Made by a program: the position numbers and the translations under genes
Notes under the pieces: generated by a model
Database searches by the model: none
The model's input: only the letters and a program-made list of their open reading frames with translations
Told to the model about the DNA's origin: nothing
Assembly (NCBI GenBank): GCA_002337085.1
Contig: DDFH01000006.1
Location: forward strand, 1,207,098-1,271,097
Origin: Hyphomonadaceae bacterium UBA1933
GTDB lineage: Bacteria > Pseudomonadota > Alphaproteobacteria > Caulobacterales > Aquidulcibacteraceae
Direction of reading: 5' to 3'
Length of the DNA stretch: 64,000 bases
Part shown: piece by piece, positions 1-8,382 of the stretch
Position numbering within the stretch: position 1 is the first letter of the stretch
How the letters are laid out: each line of letters starts with the position of its first letter

Positions 1-1190
1 CAATTTTTCACCACCCGATAATGTCCCCGCGATTTTTAGCGCGTCTTTATTTCTGAATTTAAAACGTGCCAATTTCGCGTAAATTTGATTATCGTTCAGT
101 TCGGGGTGATAATGGCGTACATTTTCAAAAATCGACAATTCATTTTTAACAATACCCAGATTTTGATCAATATAGGCATATGGCGTATTTATTTTTATTT
201 GCCCCGATTGTGGAATTAAATCCCCCATTATCAGGCGCAATAATGTGGTTTTGCCCGCCCCATTTTTACCACGCAGCCAAACCCGTTCATTGCCGATAAT
301 TTGCATTGAAAAATCATTTAAAATATTGGATTCATAACCGAATGTAACACCTTGAATATCAAGCATAATTTTGCTTTTTGGAACATTGATTTCTGGCAAA
401 TCAAAATGAAGCGGGGTAATGATTTCAAGCTGAGCCTTGGCACTATTTAATGCCTCTTTTGCCATTTCACTTTGCCGCGCATTAAGCCCAATATTACGCC
501 CCGCACTTTGTTCGGCGCGGTTCTTATTCGCATCCAACAGGATTTTGGGTGCATCATTTTTGGCACGCTTTTTATTGCCCATCGCATCATGTTTTTGCTG
601 TTTTTCAAGGCGTTTTTGGTTTTCAGATTTGATGCGTTTTTCATTGCCTTGGGCGGATTTTAATTCTTGTGCGGCTTTGGCAATTTGGCGTTGTTTTACT
701 GATTTAAACTCATGATAATTGCCACTAAAAACCTGAATACCCAATTTTGTGATTTCAATTATTGTGTCGGCAAGGTTTAAAATCCGCTCATCATGGCTAA
801 TGAAAATTATGCCATTTGGATATGTCATAATTTCACGCGATAGCCATTTTACGGCATCTGCATCAAGATTGTTTGACGGCTCATCAAGCAATAGGAGGTC
901 ACTATTTCCTATGAATGCCTCACGCAATCTCGCAATTTGGATTTGCCCACCCGATTTTGCATCTAGGCTTGGCGGAAATTGCGGGCAGAAATTAATCGTG
1001 CCGTCAGTTTTTATTTTACCCTCATTTGGCAATAAATCACCATTTATCAGGCGTAAAGTGTGGTTTTCCCAACCCCATTATCGCCAATAATCGCAATTTT
1101 AGAGGGCGACAGCGAAAGGGTAATATTATCAAAAATTTTTATGAAATTAGGGGTGTTATAGGTAACACCCGACAAAGAAATACGCGGCAT
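1..1190 (-). pseudogene. ABC-F family ATPase, frameshifted, 3' end off the window
   Basis: Two nucleotide-binding domains of a soluble ABC-F protein are readable on the minus strand. The start ATG at 1190 follows GGAGGG. Domain 1 has Walker A (GDNGVGKTTL), a short Q-loop segment, a SGGQ signature and Walker B LLLLDEPSNNLD, then the switch SHDE. A Lys/Gln/Asn-rich linker follows, and domain 2 has Walker A GKNGAGKTTLL; the sequence ends at its LSGGEK signature. The very short stretch between Walker A and the signature in domain 1 resembles the Vga/Msr type of ribosome-protecting ABC-F proteins. The reading frame breaks just after the first Walker A, near 1052-1060: one base is missing compared with the matching site in domain 2, giving TGA in frame 0, while the next frame stays open to position 1. 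It could be a true pseudogene or a sequencing error. Substrate specificity and any resistance role are unknown. Confidence 0.8.
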
Positions 1191-1294
1191 GATCCCTCCG
1201 AAAAAGTTTGGTTAGACAAATTTTTCAAAGCAATTAGTTCATTTCGCACCTTTGGTTTTGTGGAAATATAATGGAAAGATGAGAGGGTGTAAAT

Positions 1295-1320
1295 GATTAA
1301 GAATTAAGAATTAAGAATTA
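1295..1320. repeat. ATTAAGA heptamer tandem repeat
   Basis: A 7-bp unit (ATTAAGA) is repeated about 3.5 times in the gap between the ABC-F gene and the response regulator. An identical 26-bp tract lies at 45692-45717. Just upstream is the string AGGGTGTAAATG, which also ends the palindromic repeat near 46268, so this may be the decayed end of a repeat element. No function is evident. Confidence 0.7.
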
Positions 1321-1353
1321 AATTGCTTACTTAATTACACTTGTTTAAATCCC

Positions 1354-2034
1354 TCAAATATCGGGTGCTAACCTATAACCCTGTCCGCGAATGGTTTGAA
1401 GATACATTGGTTCGGCGGAATTGGGTTCTAATTTCCGTCTAAGGCGTGCCACTTGAACGTCAATTGATCTGTCGGCGGCAACGCCTGCTTTGCGTGCCAA
1501 TTCTTCGCGTGTAACCACCGCGCCCGAACGGGTCGCAAGTTCGCGCATCAATGATTTTTCGGTTTCGGTAAGACGGATAATCATACCCTCACGCTTTAAT
1601 TCATCGCGCGTAAGGTCATAGGTGGTGTCGCCAAATGTCATGGCAGTTTGCACCGGTGCAGGTTTAACGCGGCGCAAGATGTTGGCGATACGCAATGCCA
1701 ATTCTTCGGGTTCAAAAGGTTTGGGAAGGTAATCATCAGCACCCGCCGATAATCCTTCAATCCTATCGGTGGCTTCACCGCGTGCGGTCAATAATAGGAT
1801 AGGGGTGTTACGTTCGTTGCGCACAAATTTGGTCAATGATATGCCATCTTCACCAGGCATCATTATGTCGAAAATCAAAAGGTCAAAATCAATGGCGTCA
1901 ATTAATTCGCGTGCTTCGGCGGCATCTTTTGCGGTGGAAACCCCATAATTTTTGGACATTAAAAAACGCTTCAAAAGCTGACGGATGCGGTCGTCATCAT
2001 CAACGATTAAAAGATGCGCATTTTGTGTTCCCAT
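1354..2034 (-). CDS. petR: OmpR/PhoB-family response regulator, PetR-like
   Basis: Two-component response regulator of 226 aa: receiver domain (about 7-120) with acidic pocket DDDD at 12-15, likely phospho-acceptor Asp56 in LLIFDIMMPGEDG and the conserved Lys in YLPKPF, followed by a winged-helix DNA-binding domain (about 130-225). It lies 26 bp downstream of a MarR-type gene on the same strand. This MarR-regulator pair matches the PetP-PetR arrangement known from Rhodobacter and relatives, where it affects photosynthetic and respiratory gene expression; the target genes here are unknown. No partner histidine kinase is adjacent. The PetR name rests on family resemblance plus the neighbour. 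Confidence 0.8.
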   Translation of the reverse strand: MGTQNAHLLIVDDDDRIRQLLKRFLMSKNYGVSTAKDAAEARELIDAIDFDLLIFDIMMPGEDGISLTKFVRNERNTPILLLTARGEATDRIEGLSAGADDYLPKPFEPEELALRIANILRRVKPAPVQTAMTFGDTTYDLTRDELKREGMIIRLTETEKSLMRELATRSGAVVTREELARKAGVAADRSIDVQVARLRRKLEPNSAEPMYLQTIRGQGYRLAPDI

Positions 2035-2060
2035 TTGTTTCCTCTTGTCATAAATTCATT

Positions 2061-2561
2061 TTATAGATTTTTGGCAATATGGCTTTCGCCCAAAATCGCC
2101 CACAAAACCTGATCCGAACCATAAACCGCATCCGCACCGGCATTGCGATAGGCGCGGGCAATTATTTCACGCATTGGCATTGTTATACGTGCCAGCTCAT
2201 TTGTGCCACTAACACTTAATTGCAATATTTTACGGCGTTTGTCACGGCGGTCAGTGGTGATAATAACCAAACCTTCGGCAATTAGTTTGCGTAGGATTTT
2301 ATTCAATGCCTGTTTTGTCATGGCAAGGCGTGATGCAAGGTTTAAAACCGTATCATTGCGGGCGTGGATTGCGATTAATGCCCGAATATCGGCCCAATTA
2401 TATTTTGCATTCGTCGCATCGCTTTCGCAAATTGCCTTTAATTTTGCGGCAACTTCAAAAATTGTGGCAATGCCATAACCCAATTCGGAATCGCGAAGGA
2501 ATAATCGCGAATGGCTTTCGGCATCGGGAATGGATAGGTTAAAGGGGTTTATAACTGCCAT
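2061..2561 (-). CDS. petP: MarR-family transcriptional regulator, PetP-like
   Basis: A 166-aa MarR-type winged-helix regulator. The DNA-binding region (about 65-125) includes NLASRLAMTKQALNKILRKL as the helix-turn-helix, and RRDKRRKILQLS as the wing with its Asp-x-Arg core. It is the first gene of a two-gene unit with the response regulator downstream, as in PetP-PetR pairs of alphaproteobacteria. The 5' end faces the divergently transcribed ilvE, so the 130-bp gap between them probably holds both promoters. Ligand and targets cannot be read from sequence. Confidence 0.8.
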   Translation of the reverse strand: MAVINPFNLSIPDAESHSRLFLRDSELGYGIATIFEVAAKLKAICESDATNAKYNWADIRALIAIHARNDTVLNLASRLAMTKQALNKILRKLIAEGLVIITTDRRDKRRKILQLSVSGTNELARITMPMREIIARAYRNAGADAVYGSDQVLWAILGESHIAKNL

Positions 2562-2692
2562 ATTTTTTTTAAAATCTTGCGAAAATCAAAACAAGGGTGC
2601 ATAGGTTTTTGTTATTACAGAATATCGCATTCGCCATGCGAAGCAATGTTCTAAATGTAAAATCACATATATTTAAAAATAAAGGTATAATT

Positions 2693-3562
2693 ATGGATTT
2701 CGTTCCCTTTGATGATCGCGATGGATGGATTTGGCTTGATGGAAGTTTTGTGCCGTGGCGTGAAGCAAAAGTCCATGTCTTGACCCACGCACTTCATTAC
2801 GGTTCAGCCGTGTTTGAAGGTGAACGCGCATATGATGGAACAATTTTTGAATGCCATCGCCATTCCGAACGTTTAATTAATTCGGGCAATATTTTGGGCA
2901 TGAAAGCACCTTTTACCGCTGATGAAATGGACAAAGTGAAATATGAAGCCATGGCAAAAAATGGTTTTGAAAATTGCTATGTTCGGGCCTTTATGTGGCG
3001 CGGTTCGGAAATGATGGGCGTTTCAGCGCAAAAAAACACTATTCATACTGCGGTGGCGGTATGGCAATGGGGTGATTATTATTCCGATAAAATGACCGGT
3101 ATCAAAATGGGCAAAGCAAAATGGAAGCGCCCACACCCTGAAACCGCACCATATAATGCAAAAGCAGCAGGTCTTTACATGATTTGCACTCTTTCTAAGC
3201 ACGCCGCCGAAGATGAGGGTTATGCCGATGCCCTTATGCTTGATTGGCGCGGGCAGGTGGCAGAGGCAACATCCGCCAATATTTTCTTTGTTAAAGATGG
3301 TGTTTTGCATACCCCAACCCCTGATTGCTTCTTGAACGGTATTACCCGCCAAACCGTGATTAAAATTGCACGCGAAAAAGGCTATGAAGTTGTTGAACGC
3401 GCGATTTTCCCTGATGAATTATCATCATTCACCGAATGTTTTACTACTGGCTCCGCCGCAGAAGTTACACCAGTGCGTGAAATTGCAGGCATTGAGTTTA
3501 AGCCAGGGGCAATTTGCGAAGACCTTATGACTTCTTATGAGAAGCTGGTTCGCGGTAAATAA
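2693..3562 (+). CDS. ilvE: Branched-chain amino acid aminotransferase
   Basis: Class IV pyridoxal-phosphate aminotransferase of 289 aa; it interconverts leucine, isoleucine and valine with their 2-oxo acids using glutamate/2-oxoglutarate. Diagnostic blocks are the N-terminal HALHYGSAVFEGERAY, the NAKAAGLYM block with the likely PLP lysine, EATSANIFFVKDGVLHTP, and the C-terminal TGSAAEVTPVREI. The frame opens upstream at 2597, but ATG 2693 begins the normal family N-terminus (MDFVPFDDRDGW) and was chosen. Divergent from petP; alphaproteobacterial petP/petR loci commonly neighbour ilvE. Confidence 0.93.
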   Translation: MDFVPFDDRDGWIWLDGSFVPWREAKVHVLTHALHYGSAVFEGERAYDGTIFECHRHSERLINSGNILGMKAPFTADEMDKVKYEAMAKNGFENCYVRAFMWRGSEMMGVSAQKNTIHTAVAVWQWGDYYSDKMTGIKMGKAKWKRPHPETAPYNAKAAGLYMICTLSKHAAEDEGYADALMLDWRGQVAEATSANIFFVKDGVLHTPTPDCFLNGITRQTVIKIAREKGYEVVERAIFPDELSSFTECFTTGSAAEVTPVREIAGIEFKPGAICEDLMTSYEKLVRGK

Positions 3563-3580
3563 TATTAAATGGGGGGCGAT

Positions 3581-4297
3581 ATGAAGTTTAAATCGATTGT
3601 AATCAGGTTTTTATTATATATTGCCCCCGTTTTGGCTGCTTTGCCATCTGTTTCATATGCAAAAGACCCTGGTATTAAAGTTCTTATGGAAAAGGGGAAG
3701 GTGGCCTTTGATGCGATTGATGAGGCTTCACGCAATTCCTTCACAATTTCTTTTCCACAATATCCAGGCAATGTGAGATTTGGTAAAATAGTTCACACTG
3801 CATCCGGCCTTGTTTGTGAGTTTGGCGTGAATGATGAGGTTAAATTAATCGTTTTTGGAAAAGATGCGAATAATGTTCCAGATGATGTAGGTTGCGATAT
3901 AGTTTCACCAATTTCTGGAACGCGAACATTCTATGCATTTAAGGCAAAAGGTACGCAGAAAGAATATTTCGATTACGCAAAGCTAGCCATAATCAATAGG
4001 TTTGAAGGTGCAGTAGAAGACGGTCATTCGCCGATGGATGACTTGAACAATCTATTCAACATAAAATATGAGTGGGAAGTTACAAAAGGTACACTTGCCG
4101 CTGTGTATTCCGTCCCAAATGGAATGCATACTTCGGTTTGGATAAAGTCAAAAGGGGATTGGATGATTAAAATGCGCTATACGACATATGGCAATATTGG
4201 CAATACTGAAGGTTTTGTGTGGCTTAATGAGTGGAAGCAATTGGAGCCTGATAATGCCTTAAAAGACGATGCGAATATTAAAAATTTACGAAAATAA
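3581..4297 (+). CDS. Secreted protein of unknown function
   Basis: A 238-aa protein with a Sec signal peptide: a basic N-terminus (MKFKSIVIRF), hydrophobic stretch LLYIAPVLAAL and a likely AxA-type cut after SVSYA. The mature part is mixed alpha/beta with no family I recognise. ATG 3581 is preferred over the in-frame ATG 3569 because GGGGGG lies just before it as a ribosome-binding site. It follows ilvE by 18 bp and could be co-transcribed, but nothing links them functionally. The gap to the next gene (4298-4516) contains only the strong AAGGAGGG ribosome-binding site of that gene. Confidence 0.6.
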   Translation: MKFKSIVIRFLLYIAPVLAALPSVSYAKDPGIKVLMEKGKVAFDAIDEASRNSFTISFPQYPGNVRFGKIVHTASGLVCEFGVNDEVKLIVFGKDANNVPDDVGCDIVSPISGTRTFYAFKAKGTQKEYFDYAKLAIINRFEGAVEDGHSPMDDLNNLFNIKYEWEVTKGTLAAVYSVPNGMHTSVWIKSKGDWMIKMRYTTYGNIGNTEGFVWLNEWKQLEPDNALKDDANIKNLRK

Positions 4298-4516
4298 ATA
4301 ATTATCCATTCTAAACTTTGAATATATTTCGTGCATCTATGGTGTAATGTGCAATTTTTACGTGCATTATATCTCAAATGTTGCGGCATAGGGTCGCAAA
4401 ATGGTCTTTGTTTTAATTTTTTACTTGTCAATTTAAAAACTTTATTAAACATTTGTCCTTGCTCGAAAGGCGGCCTGCTGAAAATGCAGCCTGAGATGCA
4501 GAATAAGGAGGGATAG

Positions 4517-4858
4517 ATGTCTCTTAATGCTTTATTATTCTCTTACGGCACATTGAATCACCCCAATGTGCAGATTGCCACCTTTGGCCGTGTCCTAGAA
4601 GGCGAAGAAGATGCCGCGATTGGCTATGAACTTCAGGATATTCTCATCAATGATTTTGATGTGATTTCAAAAAGCGGAAAAACAACCCACCAAATCCTTG
4701 TTGCCACCGATAAAAAGGATTCTGTGGTTTCCGGTAAATTATATTATGTCAGCCCACAAGAATTGCGTCATGCCGATGATTATGAGGTTGAACAATATGG
4801 TCGCCGTGAAATCACCCTTAAATCAGGCAAAAAGGCATGGGTTTATATGGCGATATAG
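4517..4858 (+). CDS. AIG2-like / gamma-glutamylcyclotransferase-fold protein
   Basis: A 113-aa protein with the GGCT-like fold signature: FSYGTL near the N-terminus, VSGKLYYVSPQ in the middle and LRHADDYEV with its acidic residue, then a C-terminal YGRRE strand. The family includes gamma-glutamyl(amine) cyclotransferases acting on glutathione-derived or gamma-glutamyl substrates; the exact reaction of small bacterial members is not known. A very strong ribosome-binding site (AAGGAGGG) precedes ATG. It converges with the Nudix gene, with only 2 bp between stops. Confidence 0.8.
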   Translation: MSLNALLFSYGTLNHPNVQIATFGRVLEGEEDAAIGYELQDILINDFDVISKSGKTTHQILVATDKKDSVVSGKLYYVSPQELRHADDYEVEQYGRREITLKSGKKAWVYMAI

Positions 4859-4860
4859 AA

Positions 4861-5319
4861 TTACCAATTGGGTGAAATAATTGTCTGCCCCAATGCCTCT
4901 TTAATGCGGCATAGTGTTCCTTTTGTGGTGTCTTGCGGCAGCTCATTAAGTGCGAAGAAGCGGCATTCGGCGATTTCGTGCGCGCGATTGGTCGGCTCGC
5001 TTGTCCAAGTCTTTGCATGATAGACCAAAACATGATCGCCCTTGAAATTTGCAAAATTGGCGTGAATGGAAACAAGTTTTAGGTCCTCAGGCGCAATAAT
5101 GAGGCCGGCTTCTTCGCGTGCTTCTTTCATTGCCGCACAAAGCGTGGTTTCGCCTTTTTCAACACCCCCACCCGGAAGATGCCAACCGGCGGTATAGGTA
5201 TGTTTCACAAGGCAAATCTTATTTTCCGAATTAATTGCAACAATGCGCACACCCAATGTCATCGGGCGTTTCAAGCGGAAATAATTTTGCACCAAAAATT
5301 TTGTTATGGTTTTGAACAT
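4861..5319 (-). CDS. Nudix hydrolase
   Basis: A 152-aa protein with a complete Nudix box (GGGVEKGETTLCAAMKEARE followed by EAG), which binds divalent metal and hydrolyses nucleoside-diphosphate-X substrates. The preceding strand IVAINSENKICLVKH and WHLPGGG are typical of small housecleaning members. ATG 5319 (MFKTITKF) is chosen over an in-frame TTG at 5346. The substrate is not predictable. It is divergent from the GST gene. Confidence 0.88.
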   Translation of the reverse strand: MFKTITKFLVQNYFRLKRPMTLGVRIVAINSENKICLVKHTYTAGWHLPGGGVEKGETTLCAAMKEAREEAGLIIAPEDLKLVSIHANFANFKGDHVLVYHAKTWTSEPTNRAHEIAECRFFALNELPQDTTKGTLCRIKEALGQTIISPNW

Positions 5320-5403
5320 ATTTGTGGATAAACAATAAAAACCCAAAAATCAACTTGCAAGTTCATGATTTGTTCTATATGTAAGGTTAAAAGGGAGCAA
5401 AAA

Positions 5404-6027
5404 ATGCCAGATAAATTAATTTTATACACTAATCCCCAATCACGTGGTCGCGTTGCAAGACGAATGCTTGAGGAATTGGGCGTTCCGTATGAAACCAAAG
5501 TCCTTGAATATGGTGAAAATCGTAAACCCGAATTTCTTGCAATAAATCCAATGGGAAAATTTCCGACACTTGTACATAATGATGTGGTCATTACCGAAAA
5601 TGCCGCAATCATTACATATCTTGCCGATGCATTTCCCGAAAAAAATCTTGCACCACCACTTGGTAGCACCGAAAGAGGGACATATTTCCGCTGGATTTTC
5701 TTTGCTTCAGGCCCTGTTGAAGCAGCATTAACCGATAAATACCTTGGACTTGAAATAAAGCCGGAAATGAAAGGTTCACTTGGTTATGGTTCACCCGAAG
5801 ATGTTATTAGCACTCTCGACAATTTTTTAAGCAATAATCAATATGTTTTGGGTGATAAATTTTCGGCGGCGGATGTTTATCTTGGGTCTCTCATTGATTT
5901 TTATCTTCAGTTTAAAATGCTGCCACAGCTTGATAGCTTTGTTCGTTATGCTGAATTGATAAACGCCCGCCCGGCAATAATTCGTGCTGGCGCAATTGAT
6001 AATGGTTTAATGGGCAAGTCGTCCTAA
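5404..6027 (+). CDS. Glutathione S-transferase family protein
   Basis: A 207-aa GST: an N-terminal thioredoxin-like domain (1-78) starting LILYTNPQSRGRVARRMLEE, with NPMGKFPTL carrying the cis-Pro and ITENAAIITYLAD the Glu-Asn/Ser glutathione-contact motif, and an all-helical C-terminal domain containing FSAADVYLGSLIDF, the N-capping/hydrophobic-staple region. The catalytic N-terminal residue is probably Ser13 rather than Tyr, as in beta/other bacterial classes. ATG 5404 has AAAAGGGAG upstream. The family role is glutathione conjugation or peroxide/dehalogenation chemistry; the substrate is unknown. Confidence 0.88.
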   Translation: MPDKLILYTNPQSRGRVARRMLEELGVPYETKVLEYGENRKPEFLAINPMGKFPTLVHNDVVITENAAIITYLADAFPEKNLAPPLGSTERGTYFRWIFFASGPVEAALTDKYLGLEIKPEMKGSLGYGSPEDVISTLDNFLSNNQYVLGDKFSAADVYLGSLIDFYLQFKMLPQLDSFVRYAELINARPAIIRAGAIDNGLMGKSS

Positions 6028-6114
6028 AGCACGCATATATTTGGTGTTTAAAGGCTTGATAATTTATCCCAATACCGCTATGCGAATTGTGTTAGTTTTT
6101 AATGGGGAAATCAA

Positions 6115-6195
6115 ATGGCAGCACTTTACGGTCTTTTGGCAATCGTTGTATTGTTTGCGGCATTAAACTTTGCCGAATACGGACGCCTTGATTAA
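6115..6195 (+). CDS. Candidate 26-residue single-pass membrane miniprotein
   Basis: A very short frame, ATG to TAA, with GGGGAAA about 5 bp before the ATG. The product begins MAALYGLLAIVVLFAALNFA and ends EYGRLD: one transmembrane helix followed by a short charged tail, the build of known bacterial microproteins that sit on membrane complexes. It occupies the gap between the GST gene and the convergent histidine kinase stop. I do not recognise a named family. The good ribosome-binding site and clean hydrophobic helix support it; the small size makes chance possible. Confidence 0.5.
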   Translation: MAALYGLLAIVVLFAALNFAEYGRLD

Positions 6196-6203
6196 TTTTT
6201 GAA

Positions 6204-7661
6204 TTAATTAATTGCAGATTTTTTTAGATTAGCGCCATAGCCTTCAAGGTTGTGGCGTTTTTCTTGCACTAAGATCAATGCTTCATAAAGTTGTTCAATC
6301 ATTAGAGGCTTGCTTAAGAAACCATCCATTCCTGCTTCTTCGCATAAAATTCGGGCTTCTGGTCGATTATCGGCAGTAAGCGCAAAGATAGGAATTGTAT
6401 GGTTGAATTGGCGAATTGTTTTTGCGGCATCCCAACCATTCATGACTGGCATATGCAAATCCATCAATATTAGGTCAAAGTTCTGAATGCTAAACTTTTC
6501 GATGCAATCTTGACCATTTTCAGTAAGAACAACATTATGTCCAAGCTGGCTAAGGATTAGGTTGATAACGCGCTGATTGGTTGGGTTATCTTCGGCAACC
6601 AAAATATCAAGGCATTCATTTTCATAATCTTCGCTATTTTCTTCGCTACGTTCAAACGGCAAGAATACTTTTGCAATTGTACCGCCATCGGGGTTGGCAT
6701 TGATAAATACCTCCCCACCCAAAAGGCGCGCCATTCGTTGTGACAAGGCTAGCCCCATATTAATGCCGCCATTATTGCGGGTGGTTGGGTCTTTTTCAAA
6801 GCGGAACGGGTCGAAAATATGCTCAAGAATTTTTTCATCAATGCCGATGCCGGTATCGGTGACAAGTAAAGTTATACCATTTTCATCATAGGTAACGTTA
6901 ACTGATACCTGGCCCTTTGACGTAAACTTCACGGCATTATCGCACAAATGTGAAACAATACGATCAGCATATTGGGAAGAGCCAATGAATTCAGCGTCCA
7001 AATCTTCATCGATTTCAAACTCAAACCCGATATTTTTTTCTTTAGCAAGGGTTTTAAAGCGTTTGAAAATTGAAAGTAAAAGTGTTTTCGGGTTAAATGC
7101 CGCCAAATCAGGAGTAATTGGTTTGGTTCTGATGTTTGAATAATCAAGAATGTCATCGATGCGCTGGGTAAGGTTTCTTGCCGCAAGCGAAGTCATATCA
7201 AGAATTTCAATTTGCCCATCATTCAAGCCAGTGGCCCGAAGCATTGCCGACAAATTCATTAAGCTGTTAAGAGGGGTTTTCAATTCATGCGACATTGCCG
7301 CGATAAAGCGGCTGCGCGATAAATCCTCTTCATTAGTTTGTTCATATGGATTTGTTACTTCATTATGGCTACGGCTTAGATAAGCAACTTCAAGATTTGA
7401 ATCCGTAGGAACTATATTTAGAAAATATTCGTGGCGTTTTCCATCCCGCCCTTGAATGGAGCAAACTTTTTCGCCGTGGCTAACCTGAAGGGCGCGCAGA
7501 ATGTGAATCTGTGACTTTAAATAATCGATGTCATTATATCCCAACATCCGCAAAGCCGCTTTATTGGCAAATACAATTTCCTTGTCGCTAAAGACAACAA
7601 TTGCCAGCGGTGAATGTTCGATAATGAACTCTAAGTTAAGAGCTTTAACTTTATCAGTCAT
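6204..7661 (-). CDS. PAS-containing hybrid histidine kinase with C-terminal receiver
   Basis: Soluble hybrid sensor kinase, about 485 aa. Order: a PAS domain (about 10-95, EFIIEHSPLAIVVFSDKEIV), HisKA with phospho-accepting His125 in FIAAMSHELKTPLNSLM, HATPase with N-box LCDNAVKF, G1 DTGIGIDEKI and a G2 variant GGINMGLALS, then a receiver (about 365-480) with acidic pair AEDN, phospho-acceptor Asp in LILMDLHMPVMNGW and Lys in FLSKPL. No transmembrane segments, so a cytoplasmic signal is likely. ATG 7661 places the PAS domain at the N-terminus; the frame extends to an ATG at 7739 with no better ribosome-binding site, so the start is uncertain. An Hpt partner (one is encoded at 30750-31241) would be needed for phosphorelay. 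Confidence 0.88.
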   Translation of the reverse strand: MTDKVKALNLEFIIEHSPLAIVVFSDKEIVFANKAALRMLGYNDIDYLKSQIHILRALQVSHGEKVCSIQGRDGKRHEYFLNIVPTDSNLEVAYLSRSHNEVTNPYEQTNEEDLSRSRFIAAMSHELKTPLNSLMNLSAMLRATGLNDGQIEILDMTSLAARNLTQRIDDILDYSNIRTKPITPDLAAFNPKTLLLSIFKRFKTLAKEKNIGFEFEIDEDLDAEFIGSSQYADRIVSHLCDNAVKFTSKGQVSVNVTYDENGITLLVTDTGIGIDEKILEHIFDPFRFEKDPTTRNNGGINMGLALSQRMARLLGGEVFINANPDGGTIAKVFLPFERSEENSEDYENECLDILVAEDNPTNQRVINLILSQLGHNVVLTENGQDCIEKFSIQNFDLILMDLHMPVMNGWDAAKTIRQFNHTIPIFALTADNRPEARILCEEAGMDGFLSKPLMIEQLYEALILVQEKRHNLEGYGANLKKSAIN

Positions 7662-7868
7662 ATTTCTGTTTACTGCTTTCTGCCGAAAACAGGGTAAGAT
7701 TCCGATACCCAGTTTATTTATTTTCTTGCACGCTAACATTATATCGTTAACACTCTGTATAGAGCGCTGATTTTAATTGAAAAAATTTTTGCTTTAAAAT
7801 TTGCCGTCTCTTTTTGTTGCTTAAAAGTGTAAAATTGGCTAAACGGTGTGGGGGAAAATAGGTGACAT

Positions 7869-8381
7869 ATGAAGGCAGATGCGATTACTGAAATGGGTGT
7901 TATTATGCGGCCCGGAATGAAAATTCGCCGCCCGAAAAACATTAAAAAAACCTCTGATGAGGAAATTAAAACGCCTGCTGAAGAAAAGGTTGTTGAAAAT
8001 ATTGCGCCAATTAATGTCACCACAAAGATTTATGTGAAGTCATTGGAAATTAGCGCGCAATGCGGTGTTTATTCACATGAATTTGGAAAAGATAGAAGCC
8101 TATTTATAGATATTGAAATCGATATGGTTTCAGGAAATATGGTTAGTGTTGATGAACTTAACCAAACCTATGATTATGATAAATTGGCACAAATTGCCCA
8201 AGATGTTGCTTCACAAAAACATTTTTATCTTATTGAATCATATGCCGGTGAGGTGGCGCAGGCAATATTGAATGATGCACGCATTAATGCGGTTAGGGTA
8301 AAGGTTGAAAAGCCAAATTCGGTTAAAAATGCGGCTGCTGCGGGTACTGAAATTTATTGTACCCGCAATGTAACGCCATAA
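7869..8381 (+). CDS. folB: Dihydroneopterin aldolase with N-terminal extension
   Basis: FolB converts 7,8-dihydroneopterin to 6-hydroxymethyl-dihydropterin plus glycolaldehyde in folate synthesis. The catalytic domain (about 53-165) has IYVKSLEISAQCGVYSHE with the conserved Glu71, YDYDKL with the Tyr, FYLIESYA, and VKVEKPNSV with Lys148. The first 50 residues are a basic/acidic low-complexity extension (PGMKIRRPKNIKKTSDEE) not normal for this roughly 120-aa family. ATG 7869 has GGTGA upstream. It could also act as the epimerase known for the family. It converges tail to tail with the chemoreceptor gene, with a 1-bp gap. Confidence 0.85.
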   Translation: MKADAITEMGVIMRPGMKIRRPKNIKKTSDEEIKTPAEEKVVENIAPINVTTKIYVKSLEISAQCGVYSHEFGKDRSLFIDIEIDMVSGNMVSVDELNQTYDYDKLAQIAQDVASQKHFYLIESYAGEVAQAILNDARINAVRVKVEKPNSVKNAAAAGTEIYCTRNVTP

Positions 8382-8382
8382 T

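Noticed and set aside
437..715. Plus-strand open frames across the ABC-F gene
   Set aside because: They are antisense to the clear ATP-binding motifs and have no ribosome-binding site or family match.
4331..4516. 61-codon frame before the AIG2-like gene
   Set aside because: Low-complexity composition, no ribosome-binding site, ends exactly at the strong site of the next gene.
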